NCBI RefSeq assembly: GCF_016745395.1
Contig: NZ_JAERVJ010000007.1
Location: 174,204 to 238,203 of the forward strand
DNA: 64,000 bases
DNA from: Methylocystis sp. Sn-Cys
GTDB lineage: Bacteria; Pseudomonadota; Alphaproteobacteria; Rhizobiales; Beijerinckiaceae
Direction: 5' to 3'
Notes under the pieces: generated by a model
Seen by the model: the letters and a program-made list of their open reading frames with translations, nothing else
Database searches by the model: none
Told to the model about the DNA's origin: nothing
Translations under genes and position numbers: made by a program
Shown here: piece by piece, positions 35,546 through 44,812 of the stretch
Layout of the letters: each line of letters starts with the position of its first letter
Position numbering within the stretch: the stretch's first letter is position 1

Positions 35546-36142
35546 ATGGCGAAGATACTCGCCTCGAAGAGGGTCGCCCGCAAGACGCTTGCCTTGGCGA
35601 TGGCAATGATGACGAGCGCTTTTCTGTCGTCCTGCGCGGCGCCTGGCACTTATCGGGGGGAGCTCCTCGTCGCCACCGCCGACGCCCCCTACACCCTCGC
35701 CGCCGGCGACAGGTTGCGGGTGATCGTTTTCGGCCAGGACTCGCTTTCAAACAGCTATTCGGTCGATGGCGCGGGGCGCATCGCCATGCCGCTCATCGGG
35801 TCCGTGCCCGTGCAGGGCCGCACCGTGCCCGACGTCGAGCGCGAAATCGCCGCCCGGCTGCGCAACGGCTTCATCCGCGAGCCGCGCGTTTCCGTCGAGG
35901 TCGAAGCTTTCCGGCCCTTCTTCGTGCTCGGGGAAGTGACTACCGCCGGCCAATATCCCTTCCTCGAGGGCATGACCGCACGCACGGCCGTCGCCATCGC
36001 TGGCGGCTTCAGCCCGCGCGGCTATCAAGGCGGCGTGGACATCACGCGCATGATCGACGGCTATCCCGTCACCGGCCGCGTGCCGCTCGATACGCCGGTC
36101 AGGCCCGGCGATACAATCACTGTCAAAGAACGAATTTTCTAA
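35546..36142 (+). CDS. Polysaccharide export lipoprotein (Wza/OPX family, short form)
   Basis: 198 residues from ATG 35546. Lipoprotein signal with SAFLSSC lipobox, then the Poly_export domain (YTLAAGDRLRVIVFGQDSLSNSY...IAMPLIGSVPVQGRTV) and a SLBB-like domain (FRPFFVLGEVTTAGQYPF...GDTITVKERIF). It lacks the C-terminal amphipathic outer-membrane helix of full Wza, so it is of the small OPX type that works with a separate outer-membrane protein. Divergent from its co-polymerase partner and followed by glycosyltransferase genes. Confidence 0.93.
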   Translation: MAKILASKRVARKTLALAMAMMTSAFLSSCAAPGTYRGELLVATADAPYTLAAGDRLRVIVFGQDSLSNSYSVDGAGRIAMPLIGSVPVQGRTVPDVEREIAARLRNGFIREPRVSVEVEAFRPFFVLGEVTTAGQYPFLEGMTARTAVAIAGGFSPRGYQGGVDITRMIDGYPVTGRVPLDTPVRPGDTITVKERIF

Positions 36143-36176
36143 CCGAAAGGGCGGTTGTGGCCCCTTGCGAAACAAT

Positions 36177-37349
36177 ATGGATGGACATGAGGCGCTGCGC
36201 GTTCTGCATGTAATGCGCGCGCCGGTCGGCGGCCTGTTCAGGCATGTCGCCGACCTCGCGCGCGCGCAGGCGCAGGACGGCCATAGCGTGGGCGTTGTCG
36301 CGGATTCTCTGACCGGCGGCGAGGCTGCGGCGCGCGCGCTCGCCGAGCTTTCGCCCCATCTTGCGCTTGGAATAAGCCGCTTTCCGATGCGGCGCCTGCC
36401 CCACCCCGGCGATCTCGTGGCGGGCTGGCGGATTGCCTGCCTGATCCAAAGCCTGTCGCCGGACATCGTTCACGGGCACGGCGCCAAAGGCGGGCTCTAT
36501 GCGCGCCTTCCGGCCTTGGCGCCCCTGTTTCCCAAGCCGGCGCGACCGCTGGCGCGCGTTTACACGCCGCATGGCGGAAGCCTACATTTCCGCACGAGCA
36601 CGCTTTCCGGACAAGTTTTCTTTACCGCCGAGCGCATAATGGGCCGCGTGACGGATCTGATGCCATTCGAGAGCGATTTTGCGCGGCGGCGCTTCCATGA
36701 AGCGGTCGAGCCGCCGCGCGCGCTGACGCCCGTCGTCCACAACGGTCTCGCGCCGAGCGAATTCGAGCCGGCGCTTCCCGCGCCTGACGCCGCGGATTTT
36801 CTGTTCGTCGGCGAAATTCGGGCGGCCAAGGGCGTGGAGGAATTGCTTCACGCCTTTCGCGCTCTGCCCGACCATCTCAGCCTCGCGCTCGTCGGCTCCG
36901 GACCGGACGAAGCCGCCTTTCGCGATTTGTCCGATCGCCTCGGCCTCACGCCCCGCGTCCGCTTCCTCCCGCGCATGCCCACGCGCGACGCGCTGCGTTG
37001 CGGCCGCATTCTTATTGTCCCCAGCCGCGCCGAGTCTCTGCCCTACATCGTCCTGGAGGCCATCGCGGCAAGAATCCCTGTCGTCGCGACCAATGTCGGG
37101 GGCGTGCCGGAAATCTATGGGGAAGAGGCGCATCGCCTCGTTCCGCCGCATGATGCGCCTGCGCTCGCAGCCGCCATGCGCGAGATGCTGGAGACGCCGC
37201 CCGAGGCGCGCGCGGCGCTCGCCCAACGCATGGCGGATGTCATTCGCGCGCGCTTCACTGTCGCCTCCATGAATGAAGGCGTGCTGCGCGGGTATCGCGA
37301 CGCGCTCGCGTCTGCGCGCATGCGCGCCTCACCTGGCGGCGTTTTTTAA
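36177..37349 (+). CDS. GT4-family glycosyltransferase
   Basis: 390 residues from ATG 36177. A GT-B fold enzyme: the N-terminal domain opens LRVLHVMRAPVGGLFRHV; the C-terminal domain has DFLFVGEIRAAKGVEELLHAF, LVGSGPDE and the donor-binding EX7E-like stretch PSRAESLPYIVLEAIAARIPVVAT followed by VGGVPEI. It should transfer a sugar from a nucleotide donor to the lipid-linked exopolysaccharide unit. 34 bp after the OPX gene and 16 bp before the priming phosphotransferase gene. Confidence 0.92.
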   Translation: MDGHEALRVLHVMRAPVGGLFRHVADLARAQAQDGHSVGVVADSLTGGEAAARALAELSPHLALGISRFPMRRLPHPGDLVAGWRIACLIQSLSPDIVHGHGAKGGLYARLPALAPLFPKPARPLARVYTPHGGSLHFRTSTLSGQVFFTAERIMGRVTDLMPFESDFARRRFHEAVEPPRALTPVVHNGLAPSEFEPALPAPDAADFLFVGEIRAAKGVEELLHAFRALPDHLSLALVGSGPDEAAFRDLSDRLGLTPRVRFLPRMPTRDALRCGRILIVPSRAESLPYIVLEAIAARIPVVATNVGGVPEIYGEEAHRLVPPHDAPALAAAMREMLETPPEARAALAQRMADVIRARFTVASMNEGVLRGYRDALASARMRASPGGVF

Positions 37350-37365
37350 ATTTGGAGAGAAAGAA

Positions 37366-38904
37366 ATGGGCGCTTTTGCCGCCGGCGACATGAAGGGCGG
37401 GCCTCATGATAAAGACCGCGCCGACAAGGAGACGAGCGAGAAAGCCTCGTTGAGCCCGACGCTGGCGGAAATCGCCAGCAACAGCACGCCCGGAAAGGCC
37501 TATTCGCCGATTGTGCTCGCCGGGAGCGTGCGGCTCATCGAGCTCGTCGTGCTTCTTGCCGCCGGCGTTCTGGTCCACGAGCTGCATGTCGCGCCGAACT
37601 GGGGAAGGTCGCTCGACTATTATCTGGTGATGCCGGCGATGGCGCTGGTGGCGGTCGCGGCCATGCAGTCTTTGGGGCTTTACTCGACGGCGTCCTTCCG
37701 CGCGCCGATCCGCGACGGGATGAAGGCCGCCGCCGCCTGGTCGCTCGTCTTCATCTTCGCCCTTGTCGTCCTGTTCTTCTTCAAGCTCGACGATTCTTTC
37801 TCGCGCGTCTGGCTCCTCGGCTGGTATGCGCTCGGTCTCGCGCTGCTTGCCGGCGAGCGGCTGGCGCTTTCCGTCATTGTCCGCGTCCTCACCCGCCAGG
37901 GCAAGCTCGAGCGCCGCACCGTGATCGTTGGCGGCGGCGAACTGGCCGATCCGGTCCTGCGGGAGCTTGCGGCGCAGGAAAGCGGCGATCTGCGCATTCT
38001 CGGCCTTTTCGACGACCGCGCCGACGCGCGCTCGCCCGATGTCGTCGCCGGCTATCCCAAGCTCGGCGCCGTCGCTGATCTCGTTGACTTCGCGCGTCAT
38101 ACGCGCATCGACCTCATCATCTTCACTTTGCCGATCACGGCCGAGGAACGCATTCTGGAGATGCTGCGCAAGCTCTGGGTGCTGCCGATCGACATAAGGC
38201 TGGCGGCGCACACCAACAAGCTGCGCTTCCGTCCGCGTTCTTATTCCTATATCGGCAATGTTCCGGTGATCGATATTTTCGACAAGCCGATCGCGGATTG
38301 GGACGTCGTCCTCAAGAATATCTTCGACAGGGTCGTCGGCGCGATGTGCCTGATCCTCGCCGCGCCGATCATGGCGCTCATCGCCATCGCGGTAAAGCTC
38401 GACTCGCCCGGACCGATCCTATTCAGGCAACTGCGCCACGGCTTCAACAACGAGAATATCGAGGTCTACAAGTTTCGCTCGATGTATGTCGACAAGCTCG
38501 ACCACTCTGCGGCGAAACAAGTGACCCGCAACGATCCGCGCGTTACGCGCGTTGGCCGCTTTATCCGCAAGACCTCGCTCGACGAACTGCCGCAGCTCTT
38601 CAATGTGGTGTTCAAGGGCAATCTATCGCTTGTCGGCCCGCGTCCGCATGCGATCATCGCGCGCGCCGCCGAGCACGTCTATGAAGAGGTCGTCGACGGC
38701 TATTTCGCCCGCCATCGCGTCAAGCCCGGCATCACCGGCTGGGCGCAGATCAACGGATGGCGCGGCGAAACGGACACGCCCGAAAAGATTCAAAAGCGGG
38801 TCGAATGCGACCTCTATTACATCGAAAACTGGTCCATTCTGCTCGACGTCTATATTCTGGCGATGACGCCATTCGCGCTCCTCAAGGCTGAAAACGCCTA
38901 TTGA
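37366..38904 (+). CDS. Undecaprenyl-phosphate sugar phosphotransferase (WcaJ/PssY-type priming enzyme)
   Basis: 512 residues from ATG 37366 with GGAGA 8 nt upstream. Four N-terminal membrane helices and a CoA-binding-like Rossmann segment ([19 protein letters not shown]) are followed by a bacterial sugar transferase domain from about residue 320: [71 protein letters not shown] and [19 protein letters not shown]. It transfers a sugar-1-phosphate to undecaprenyl phosphate, starting repeat-unit assembly at the inner membrane. No Wzx flippase or Wzy polymerase gene is in view. Confidence 0.95.
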   Translation: MGAFAAGDMKGGPHDKDRADKETSEKASLSPTLAEIASNSTPGKAYSPIVLAGSVRLIELVVLLAAGVLVHELHVAPNWGRSLDYYLVMPAMALVAVAAMQSLGLYSTASFRAPIRDGMKAAAAWSLVFIFALVVLFFFKLDDSFSRVWLLGWYALGLALLAGERLALSVIVRVLTRQGKLERRTVIVGGGELADPVLRELAAQESGDLRILGLFDDRADARSPDVVAGYPKLGAVADLVDFARHTRIDLIIFTLPITAEERILEMLRKLWVLPIDIRLAAHTNKLRFRPRSYSYIGNVPVIDIFDKPIADWDVVLKNIFDRVVGAMCLILAAPIMALIAIAVKLDSPGPILFRQLRHGFNNENIEVYKFRSMYVDKLDHSAAKQVTRNDPRVTRVGRFIRKTSLDELPQLFNVVFKGNLSLVGPRPHAIIARAAEHVYEEVVDGYFARHRVKPGITGWAQINGWRGETDTPEKIQKRVECDLYYIENWSILLDVYILAMTPFALLKAENAY

Positions 38905-38924
38905 GCGCCGAGAGGAGAACCCGC

Positions 38925-39305
38925 GTGAATAAAGGCGCGATCATTGCAACCATCGCGGCGCTGCAGGGCGCGGCCGGCGTGTCTCTCGCCGCGGCGGCCG
39001 CGCATGTCGACGCCAATCCTTTGCTCGCGACGGCGAGCCAGTTCCTGATGATCCACGCCGGCGCCGGATTGGGGCTCTCGGCGCTGGCGCGCAACAAGCC
39101 GCTTTTTCCCGGCCTTTTGACGAGCGCCGCTTTTGCCCTGCAGGCCGGCGTGACGCTGTTTTCCGCAGACCTCGCCGCGCGCGTCTATCTCGGCGGGAAG
39201 CTTTTTCCTTTTGCCGCGCCGACCGGCGGTTCGCTGACCATCATCGCCTGGCTTGCGCTGGCGTTGTGGGGCGCGAGGAGAATCAGCCGCGCCGACTGCG
39301 ACTGA
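38925..39305 (+). CDS. DUF423 family small membrane protein
   Basis: 126 residues from GTG 38925, preceded by GAGAGGAGA; the start is chosen on that site. Four hydrophobic helices with DUF423 features: AAAAHVDANPLLATASQFLMIHAG, an ALQAGVTLFSADL helix and LFPFAAPTGGSLTIIAWLALA. DUF423/TMEM256-like proteins are widespread inner-membrane proteins without known activity. Its start lies 20 bp after the phosphotransferase stop, so it may be the tail of that operon. Confidence 0.82.
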   Translation: MNKGAIIATIAALQGAAGVSLAAAAAHVDANPLLATASQFLMIHAGAGLGLSALARNKPLFPGLLTSAAFALQAGVTLFSADLAARVYLGGKLFPFAAPTGGSLTIIAWLALALWGARRISRADCD

Positions 39306-39376
39306 ATTGCAACAGTCGACAAGCTTTTGAGGCGAGCGCTGGACTCGTGCGATGAACGGCCGCACGATCCTTGCTT

Positions 39377-39817
39377 ATGTCTGTCTCGGACGCGCCACAC
39401 CCCAGACCCGGCGGCGCATCGAGCGATGCGCCGCAACGGCCGAGCGACCCCCTGCTCGGACGCCGGGTGCTGATTGTCGAAGATGATCCCTATATCTCGC
39501 TCGCTCTGGAAGAAACGCTGACGGATTTCGGCCTTGTCGTCGCCGGCTCGGCCCGCACTTTGTCCCAGGCATTGCTGCTCGCGCGAACCGCCGCCTTCGA
39601 CATCGCGCTTCTCGACGTGAATATTGGATCGGACAGGATCGATCCGGTCGCCGACGCAATTTCCGCGCGCCAAATTCCTTTTGTCTTTACGACAGGTTGC
39701 GGGCGGGCCGGGCTTCCCGAAAGCTATCTGCTTCGGCCCATTATCGAGAAGCCTTTTTATGTCGAAGAGATCCTCCGGACGTTGCGCGAGCAGCTCGCTC
39801 TCGCGCGAAGCGGCTAA
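39377..39817 (+). CDS. Single-domain response regulator (CheY-like receiver)
   Basis: 146 residues from ATG 39377. A receiver domain alone: RVLIVEDDPYISLALEE, phosphorylation site ALLDVNIG (Asp80), FVFTTGCG and the conserved Lys in IIEKPFYVEEIL. No output domain. Such lone receivers in Alphaproteobacteria often work with HWE kinases; the HWE kinase at 23879-25216 is a candidate partner but is 14 kb away. The first 28 residues are a Pro/Ser-rich unstructured extension. Confidence 0.9.
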   Translation: MSVSDAPHPRPGGASSDAPQRPSDPLLGRRVLIVEDDPYISLALEETLTDFGLVVAGSARTLSQALLLARTAAFDIALLDVNIGSDRIDPVADAISARQIPFVFTTGCGRAGLPESYLLRPIIEKPFYVEEILRTLREQLALARSG

Positions 39818-39860
39818 CGACGCCTGCCGAACCCTCCCCCGCGTCGCGTGCCGGCGCATG

Positions 39861-40058
39861 CGTCATGGCCGGGCTTGTCCCGGCCATCCACGCCGCGCAA
39901 CATCAGCCAATGCCGGAGAGCAATTGGAACATTCGCAACGACGAAAGGAACGGGGCCTTGAGCCTCCAAAGCCCTGCAGGATCTTCATCCGCAGTAATAC
40001 GCGTCTTGTTAGCCTTGCCCCTCGGCGTGGGTGGCCGGGACAAGCCCGGCCATGACGG
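39861..40058. repeat. Family C inverted repeat pair
   Basis: CGTCATGGCCGGGCTTGTCCC (39861 on) and its inverted partner GGGACAAGCCCGGCCATGACG (to 40057) enclose about 130 bp of non-coding sequence. Similar pairs at 47938-48125 and 62281-62412. The 332 bp between the receiver and AsmA-like genes otherwise shows no gene. Confidence 0.8.
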
Positions 40059-40149
40059 GCCCCAGGATGTGTGACACAGGGAGCCATATTTCGTTCCCGC
40101 CACTTTATCGCCGCGCTTGCCCGCGAGAACAAATGAAAGCCAAGGAGAG

Positions 40150-42060
40150 ATGAGCTTGTCGTCGGATGCGGAAGGCGATCCCAAGCAGGCGCCCAGCGCG
40201 CGAGGCAGGTTTGCGTGGGTTACCGCGAACAAGCGCAACCTGCTGATCGGCGCGCTGACGGCGCTTCTCGGCGTCTGCGGCGCTGCGGTCGCCGTCGCTC
40301 CCTGGCTCTATTCCTCGACAGCCGCGCAATCCGCCATCGCCGCACAGCTCCAGGACGCGACGGGCCTCTACATCCAGGCGCATGGCAAGCCGCGCCTCCT
40401 GCTGGCGCCCCGCCCCAGCGTGTCGATCGAAGGGGTCGCCTTCGCCGATCACAACGGCGCCCTCGTCATCCAGGCGGAAGAGCTTTTCGGCGGGCTGAAG
40501 CTGTTGCCGCTTCTCTCCGGCCGGCTCGACGTCGATTCGATCACCCTGATACGCCCGCGCATCAAGGTCGATCTCGATCAAAAGCCGATCGACGCGCCCG
40601 GCGCCGCCGCGCGCGCCGCCGCCACCCAGCCGGCGAGCCCCGCCGCGCAGAAGGCCGATAATTTCCGGCTCGGCGTCCTCAACCTCGTCGACGGCTCGCT
40701 GAGGTTGAGACGAAACGGAAAAGACTACGCCGCGGATCGCGTGTCGGCGACGCTCGACTGGCGCAAGATCGGCGAGCCGGCGGCGCTGACCAGCGCCTTC
40801 GATTGGCGCGGCGAGCGTCTGCAGCTCATTCTCTGGGTCGCGCGGCCGGGCATGCTCCTGCGCGGCGATCCTTCGGTCGTCACCGCCCGGCTCGATGGCG
40901 AAAGCCTGAAGCTCGAGGCGCAAGGCGTGGCGGAAGCGAGCGCCAATGCGCGTTACGCGGGGCGCGTCGCCGGTTCGGCCGCCTCGGTGCGACAGGCGCT
41001 CACTCTCTTCGATCTCGATGCGCCCCTGCCCGGCCCCTTCGGCGATGCGCGGCTTTCCGCCCAGGCCGTGATCACGGCGCGAGAAGCCGCGCTCAAAGAT
41101 CTGCAGGTCCAGGTCGACGGCAATGCGTTCGAGGGCGACCTCACCTTACGCGACGACGACGGCAAGCCCCGCCTGACGGCCGCCTTGAAAAGCGATTTCG
41201 TGGCGCTGAAGCCGATGCTCGCCGATGCCCCGCCTCTGCTCGGGCCCGATGGGCAATGGAGCCGCGAGCCGCTCGATCCGCCCAATCTTTCCGGGGTCGA
41301 CGTCGACCTCGACGTCACCGCCCGCCACGCCCGGCTTGGTCGGCTCACGATCGACGAAGCCCGCATCTTCCTTGCGCTACGCGACGGCGTGCTCGACCTC
41401 TCGCTGGCGGAGGCCCAGGCCTATCGGGGCGCGCTGAAGGCGCACGCCACCTTCAAGCCGGCCGACGGCGCGCTGACCGTGCACGCCTCGGCGCAGACCG
41501 CCGGCGTCGACGCCCGCGCCCTGCTCTGGGACGCGCTCGGCACGCAGACGCTCGGCGGCGCGCTCGATTCCTCGCTCGCGCTCGACGCCTCGGGCGCCGC
41601 CGTCGCCGACATGATGCACAGTCTGAACGGCAGGTTTTCGGCCGCCTTGAGCGACGGCGAAATCACCGGCGTGGATTTCGAACGCGCGCTTCGCCGCTTC
41701 GAGAAGCGCCCGCTCTCCAGCGCTCAGGCCGCCCGCTCGGGCAGCTCGGCGCTTCAGAATGCGCGCCTGAGTCTCCTCATCGAAAACGGCGTCGGCGCGC
41801 TGAGCGAGGGCGAGGCCCATGGGCCCGGTTTCGCCTTGCGCTTCGAAGGGAGCGCCAATCTCGCGGAGCGCATTCTGGCGCTGAAAGCCGCCGCCCAGGA
41901 GGCCGACGCCGCCGGCAAGCCGCGCGATAAGGGCCTGCAGATCGCTTTCGATCTCGCCGGCGGGTGGGACGAGCTGCGCCTCGCGCCCGATCCCCAAGCC
42001 TTCATTCGCCGCTCGGGCGCCGCGGCCCCTTTGCTGCCCGAGGCTCCGCCGATCGAATAG
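40150..42060 (+). CDS. AsmA family inner-membrane-anchored protein
   Basis: About 636 residues. An N-terminal anchor (NLLIGALTALLGVCGAAVAVAPWLY) is followed by the AsmA N-region (LQDATGLYIQAHGKPRLLLAPRPSVSIEGV) and a long beta-rich repeat region with recurrent ALxxHxxFKPxDGALTVHA-type strands, ending with the AsmA C-domain (SAALSDGEITGVDFERALRRF). AsmA-like proteins are thought to bridge inner and outer membranes and move lipids. AAGGAG lies only 2 nt before ATG 40150 but 8 nt before TTG 40156, so the latter may be the real start. Confidence 0.87.
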   Translation: MSLSSDAEGDPKQAPSARGRFAWVTANKRNLLIGALTALLGVCGAAVAVAPWLYSSTAAQSAIAAQLQDATGLYIQAHGKPRLLLAPRPSVSIEGVAFADHNGALVIQAEELFGGLKLLPLLSGRLDVDSITLIRPRIKVDLDQKPIDAPGAAARAAATQPASPAAQKADNFRLGVLNLVDGSLRLRRNGKDYAADRVSATLDWRKIGEPAALTSAFDWRGERLQLILWVARPGMLLRGDPSVVTARLDGESLKLEAQGVAEASANARYAGRVAGSAASVRQALTLFDLDAPLPGPFGDARLSAQAVITAREAALKDLQVQVDGNAFEGDLTLRDDDGKPRLTAALKSDFVALKPMLADAPPLLGPDGQWSREPLDPPNLSGVDVDLDVTARHARLGRLTIDEARIFLALRDGVLDLSLAEAQAYRGALKAHATFKPADGALTVHASAQTAGVDARALLWDALGTQTLGGALDSSLALDASGAAVADMMHSLNGRFSAALSDGEITGVDFERALRRFEKRPLSSAQAARSGSSALQNARLSLLIENGVGALSEGEAHGPGFALRFEGSANLAERILALKAAAQEADAAGKPRDKGLQIAFDLAGGWDELRLAPDPQAFIRRSGAAAPLLPEAPPIE

Positions 42061-42063
42061 TCT

Positions 42064-42360
42064 TTACACCGCCTCGGTTTCGCGCGGGGCGTGCTCGAGA
42101 AGCTCCGTCAGAGAGCTGGGAATGTCGAGATAACGGAACCGCCGCAGCTCGAAGCCGATCCCCACGAGTCCCCAGGGCGGCGTATAGGTCTGCCAGGGCG
42201 GGATTTCGCCCAGGACCACGACATAGCCGCCGTCGATCGCCGGCGCGATGCGCTCGACCGTGTAAATAGCGCCACGCCGCAGGCCGCCGTCGCCATAGCG
42301 TCCGGGCCGGGCTTCGACGCAGACGACCTCCGTTCCGGGAGGGGTGTCCGGGCTGATCAT
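42064..42360 (-). CDS. Conserved-looking hypothetical protein (98 aa)
   Basis: A soluble 98-residue protein with beta-strand-rich sequence (TEVVCVEARPG, LRRGAIYTVERIAPA, GYVVVLGEIPPW, GIGFELRRFRYLDI). The pattern, a basic surface with a PPWG loop, resembles small proteins found in phage and Hyphomicrobiales genomes, but I do not recognise the family. It converges with the AsmA-like gene, with only 3 bp between stops. Confidence 0.65.
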   Translation of the reverse strand: MISPDTPPGTEVVCVEARPGRYGDGGLRRGAIYTVERIAPAIDGGYVVVLGEIPPWQTYTPPWGLVGIGFELRRFRYLDIPSSLTELLEHAPRETEAV

Positions 42361-42466
42361 CTTGCTTCCTCACCTGAAAGCGGGCGGCGCACGCCGCGCC
42401 CTCATGCGCTGATATGGAGGGCGCGGCGGCTCCGGAAGCAAGACGCAAATCGTCAGCGCAGGCGGC

Positions 42467-42670
42467 TCACCAGAATTTGAACAAGCCGAGCAGACCTTTT
42501 TTCAACTTCTTACGATCGAGCGCCGCGAGCTCGTCATAGATTTTCCGGGCGTCGGCGCGCAGCGCCAGCAACTCGTCGTCGGGAACCTCGAAGTTGATGG
42601 CGGCGAGGCGTAGCTGGCGACGCGCTTCGTCGAGCCTCGTCTGTGCGTCGGCAATCAGAGCATGCAACAT
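42467..42670 (-). CDS. Small helical hypothetical protein (67 aa)
   Basis: 67 residues from ATG 42670, which has AGGGGAGA 5 nt upstream; the longer open frame upstream is not used. Almost entirely helical and charged (ADAQTRLDEARRQLRLAAI, RKIYDELAALDRKKLKKG), ending GLFKFW. Probably a short coiled coil. No function recognised. Confidence 0.6.
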   Translation of the reverse strand: MLHALIADAQTRLDEARRQLRLAAINFEVPDDELLALRADARKIYDELAALDRKKLKKGLLGLFKFW

Positions 42671-42841
42671 TGTTCTCCCCTCTTCAGGTGAGCGTGGCCA
42701 ATTTTTCGGCGCTTTTTGCCCATCCGCAGGTATTTTAAGCGGAAATGACAGCGATGAAAATGGCGGGCGCCGCGCTGCAAAAACTGGCCCCGTCCTGGTC
42801 GAGATCGGCATTTCCTTGGGCGGCGCGGATTGAGGCGGTTT

Positions 42842-43006
42842 ATACGAGATCCGCTTGATTAGTTTGGCGCCATTCCCGACGCTCGTGCTGCGAGCGATCG
42901 GGCATCCAGAGCCAAACCAGCGCTTTTGTTACTCTGGATTCCCGATCGGGCCTTCGGCCCGTCGGGAATGAGAAGCCAGTCCCAGCTATTCAAACGGAAA
43001 CGATAT
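42842..43006 (+). mobile_element. Composite repeat element, copy 5 (short), intact ends
   Basis: Opens ATACGAGATCCGCTTGAT and closes TTCAAACGGAAACGATAT with one family A unit between (about 42872-42976). Its right end overlaps the TAA stop of the minus-strand gene at 43006, so the terminal repeat supplies the stop codon. Confidence 0.65.
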
Positions 43007-44730
43007 TACCTCTCGGCGACCGCCTCCACCTCCATGCTCTCCAATATGTCCCCCGGCCTGCGCGCCATCGCGTCCAGCGCATTGACGCCCTTCTCGGAGA
43101 CGAGGCGCACATGCAGCCGCTTGGGCTTCATGACATAGGCGGCCACGGCGTCGGCGATCTTGCGCGCCTTCTCGCCGCCGCCGAACACCACAGCAACGGC
43201 GGCGGCTGCCGTTTTGGCGTAGTCGGCGCGCAGCTTGTCGACCGGCTTCTTCTCGGTTTTCGATTCGAGCGCCAGCACCCGCTCGACCAGCGCGCCGCCG
43301 TCCAGCGTCAACTCCGCCGACTTCAGCGAGGACGCCAGCAATGCGGCCTTGGAGACGATCGCCATGGGCGAAAAAACGGCCGCCGATACGCCGCCGAAAG
43401 TCACATTGAGCGTCGCCGCGCCCATGTCCTTCCCCTCGACGCGCAAGGGCGCAAAAACCGCCTCCTGGGTCTTCTCGCGCCATTCGCCGGCGAGCGACGC
43501 CGAGAGATCGAGATTGCGATAGCCTAGCGCCAGAAACTGCCCCGTCGAGGGCGCTTCGCCGCGCGACGCGAGGTCGATGGCCAGCCGGTCCATGCGCCCG
43601 GAGAGTTTCGTCGGCGCAATTTCACGGAAGTCGGCGAAATCCGCCTCGGCGCCCGCGAGGCTGAATTTCATGCGCGCGCTCTCGCCCAGCCGCGCGTCCG
43701 GGAGATCGCCGTCGAGGCCCTTGGCTTCGATATGGCCGACTTGCGGAAACGGGCTTTCGACGAGAGAAGCGAGACGCGCGTCGCGCAGGCCGAAGCGCTT
43801 CAGCGCCAGCCGACCGCCGTCGGAGGCGACGAGCGAGAGATCCTCCAGCGCGAGGCTTCCGACCGCGCCATTGGCGACGCCGCTGGCGGCGATGCGGCCG
43901 ATTTTCACCGTATAGGGGCTCTCTGCCGGCGCGCCCTTGCCCGTGGCGGCAATCTCACGAATGTCCAGCGACGCCACGTCGAAAGAAGCCGCCGCGTCGA
44001 TCACATCCTTCAGCAGCGCCGGATCGGCCTCCGCCTTGTCGGCGTCGAATTTCGCCAGCCGGTCGCGAAGCTGCGGGAGAGGGAAAGGCAGCGCCCTCCC
44101 CCTCACGCCCGTGACGGCGAGACGGCCGATCGTCGTCGTCACCCGCCCGGCCTTGTCCTCGATAACGAGCTGCTCGACGCTTTCCTCATCGACGACAGGC
44201 TTTGTCGTCTCCTGCGAATCGAGGCGCGTCGCGAGCGCGAGATGCGCGAGTTGGCGCAGGTCGATCCCCTTGGCGACGCTCGCGCCCCAGAGATAATGCT
44301 GCGCGCCGCCATCCGGTTTTTCCACCGTCTGCTCGGCGCCCGCCGCCCGCAGGACCGCGATCCTGCCTGCGACGACGTCGGCGGCGTCGATGTCGCGATA
44401 GGCGCTTCGCTCGACGGCGCCCTCGGCCCTGGTCTCGCTGGTGAGCGCGGGAATGCGAAGACTTTTGGCGGTGAGGCGGGCAAGCCGTCCATCCACAGCT
44501 TTTGCGTCGCCCTTGAAGAGATCGGCGAGATCAATGGCCGAGAGGGAAGCGCCTTTGAGCTCCAGATGGGGAATGCGATAGGTCGTGGCGCCGACCGTAA
44601 AGGTGAGATTATCCAGGACGATGTCGCTTTCGCCCGCGCGCGGGGCAAGCGGCGCGAGGGCCGCCGCAGCGACGAGGCCGAGGAAAACGAGGCGCGCCAG
44701 AACCGCCTTCCTGTGTCTAAGCTCTTGCAT
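43006..44730 (-). CDS. Large periplasmic hypothetical protein (about 574 aa)
   Basis: An N-terminal signal peptide (VLARLVFLGLVAAAALAPLAPRAG) precedes about 540 residues of alternating short beta-strands and Asp/Ala/Lys-rich segments (DNLTFTVGATTYRIPHLELKG, KIGRIAASGVANGAVGSLALEDLSL), suggesting a repetitive beta structure like AsmA/TamB-type or LolA-like periplasmic proteins. I do not recognise the family. ATG 44730 is taken as start; GTG 44739 is also possible. The reading frame is long, balanced in composition and isolated between repeat elements. Confidence 0.7.
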   Translation of the reverse strand: MQELRHRKAVLARLVFLGLVAAAALAPLAPRAGESDIVLDNLTFTVGATTYRIPHLELKGASLSAIDLADLFKGDAKAVDGRLARLTAKSLRIPALTSETRAEGAVERSAYRDIDAADVVAGRIAVLRAAGAEQTVEKPDGGAQHYLWGASVAKGIDLRQLAHLALATRLDSQETTKPVVDEESVEQLVIEDKAGRVTTTIGRLAVTGVRGRALPFPLPQLRDRLAKFDADKAEADPALLKDVIDAAASFDVASLDIREIAATGKGAPAESPYTVKIGRIAASGVANGAVGSLALEDLSLVASDGGRLALKRFGLRDARLASLVESPFPQVGHIEAKGLDGDLPDARLGESARMKFSLAGAEADFADFREIAPTKLSGRMDRLAIDLASRGEAPSTGQFLALGYRNLDLSASLAGEWREKTQEAVFAPLRVEGKDMGAATLNVTFGGVSAAVFSPMAIVSKAALLASSLKSAELTLDGGALVERVLALESKTEKKPVDKLRADYAKTAAAAVAVVFGGGEKARKIADAVAAYVMKPKRLHVRLVSEKGVNALDAMARRPGDILESMEVEAVAER

Positions 44731-44812
44731 GATAGTCACTCTAGGCCCTTGCCCGGGCGGGCGGCGAAGCAGGCAATCGGGTGATAGCTGTTTGGCGTCA
44801 CGAGCTCCAATA

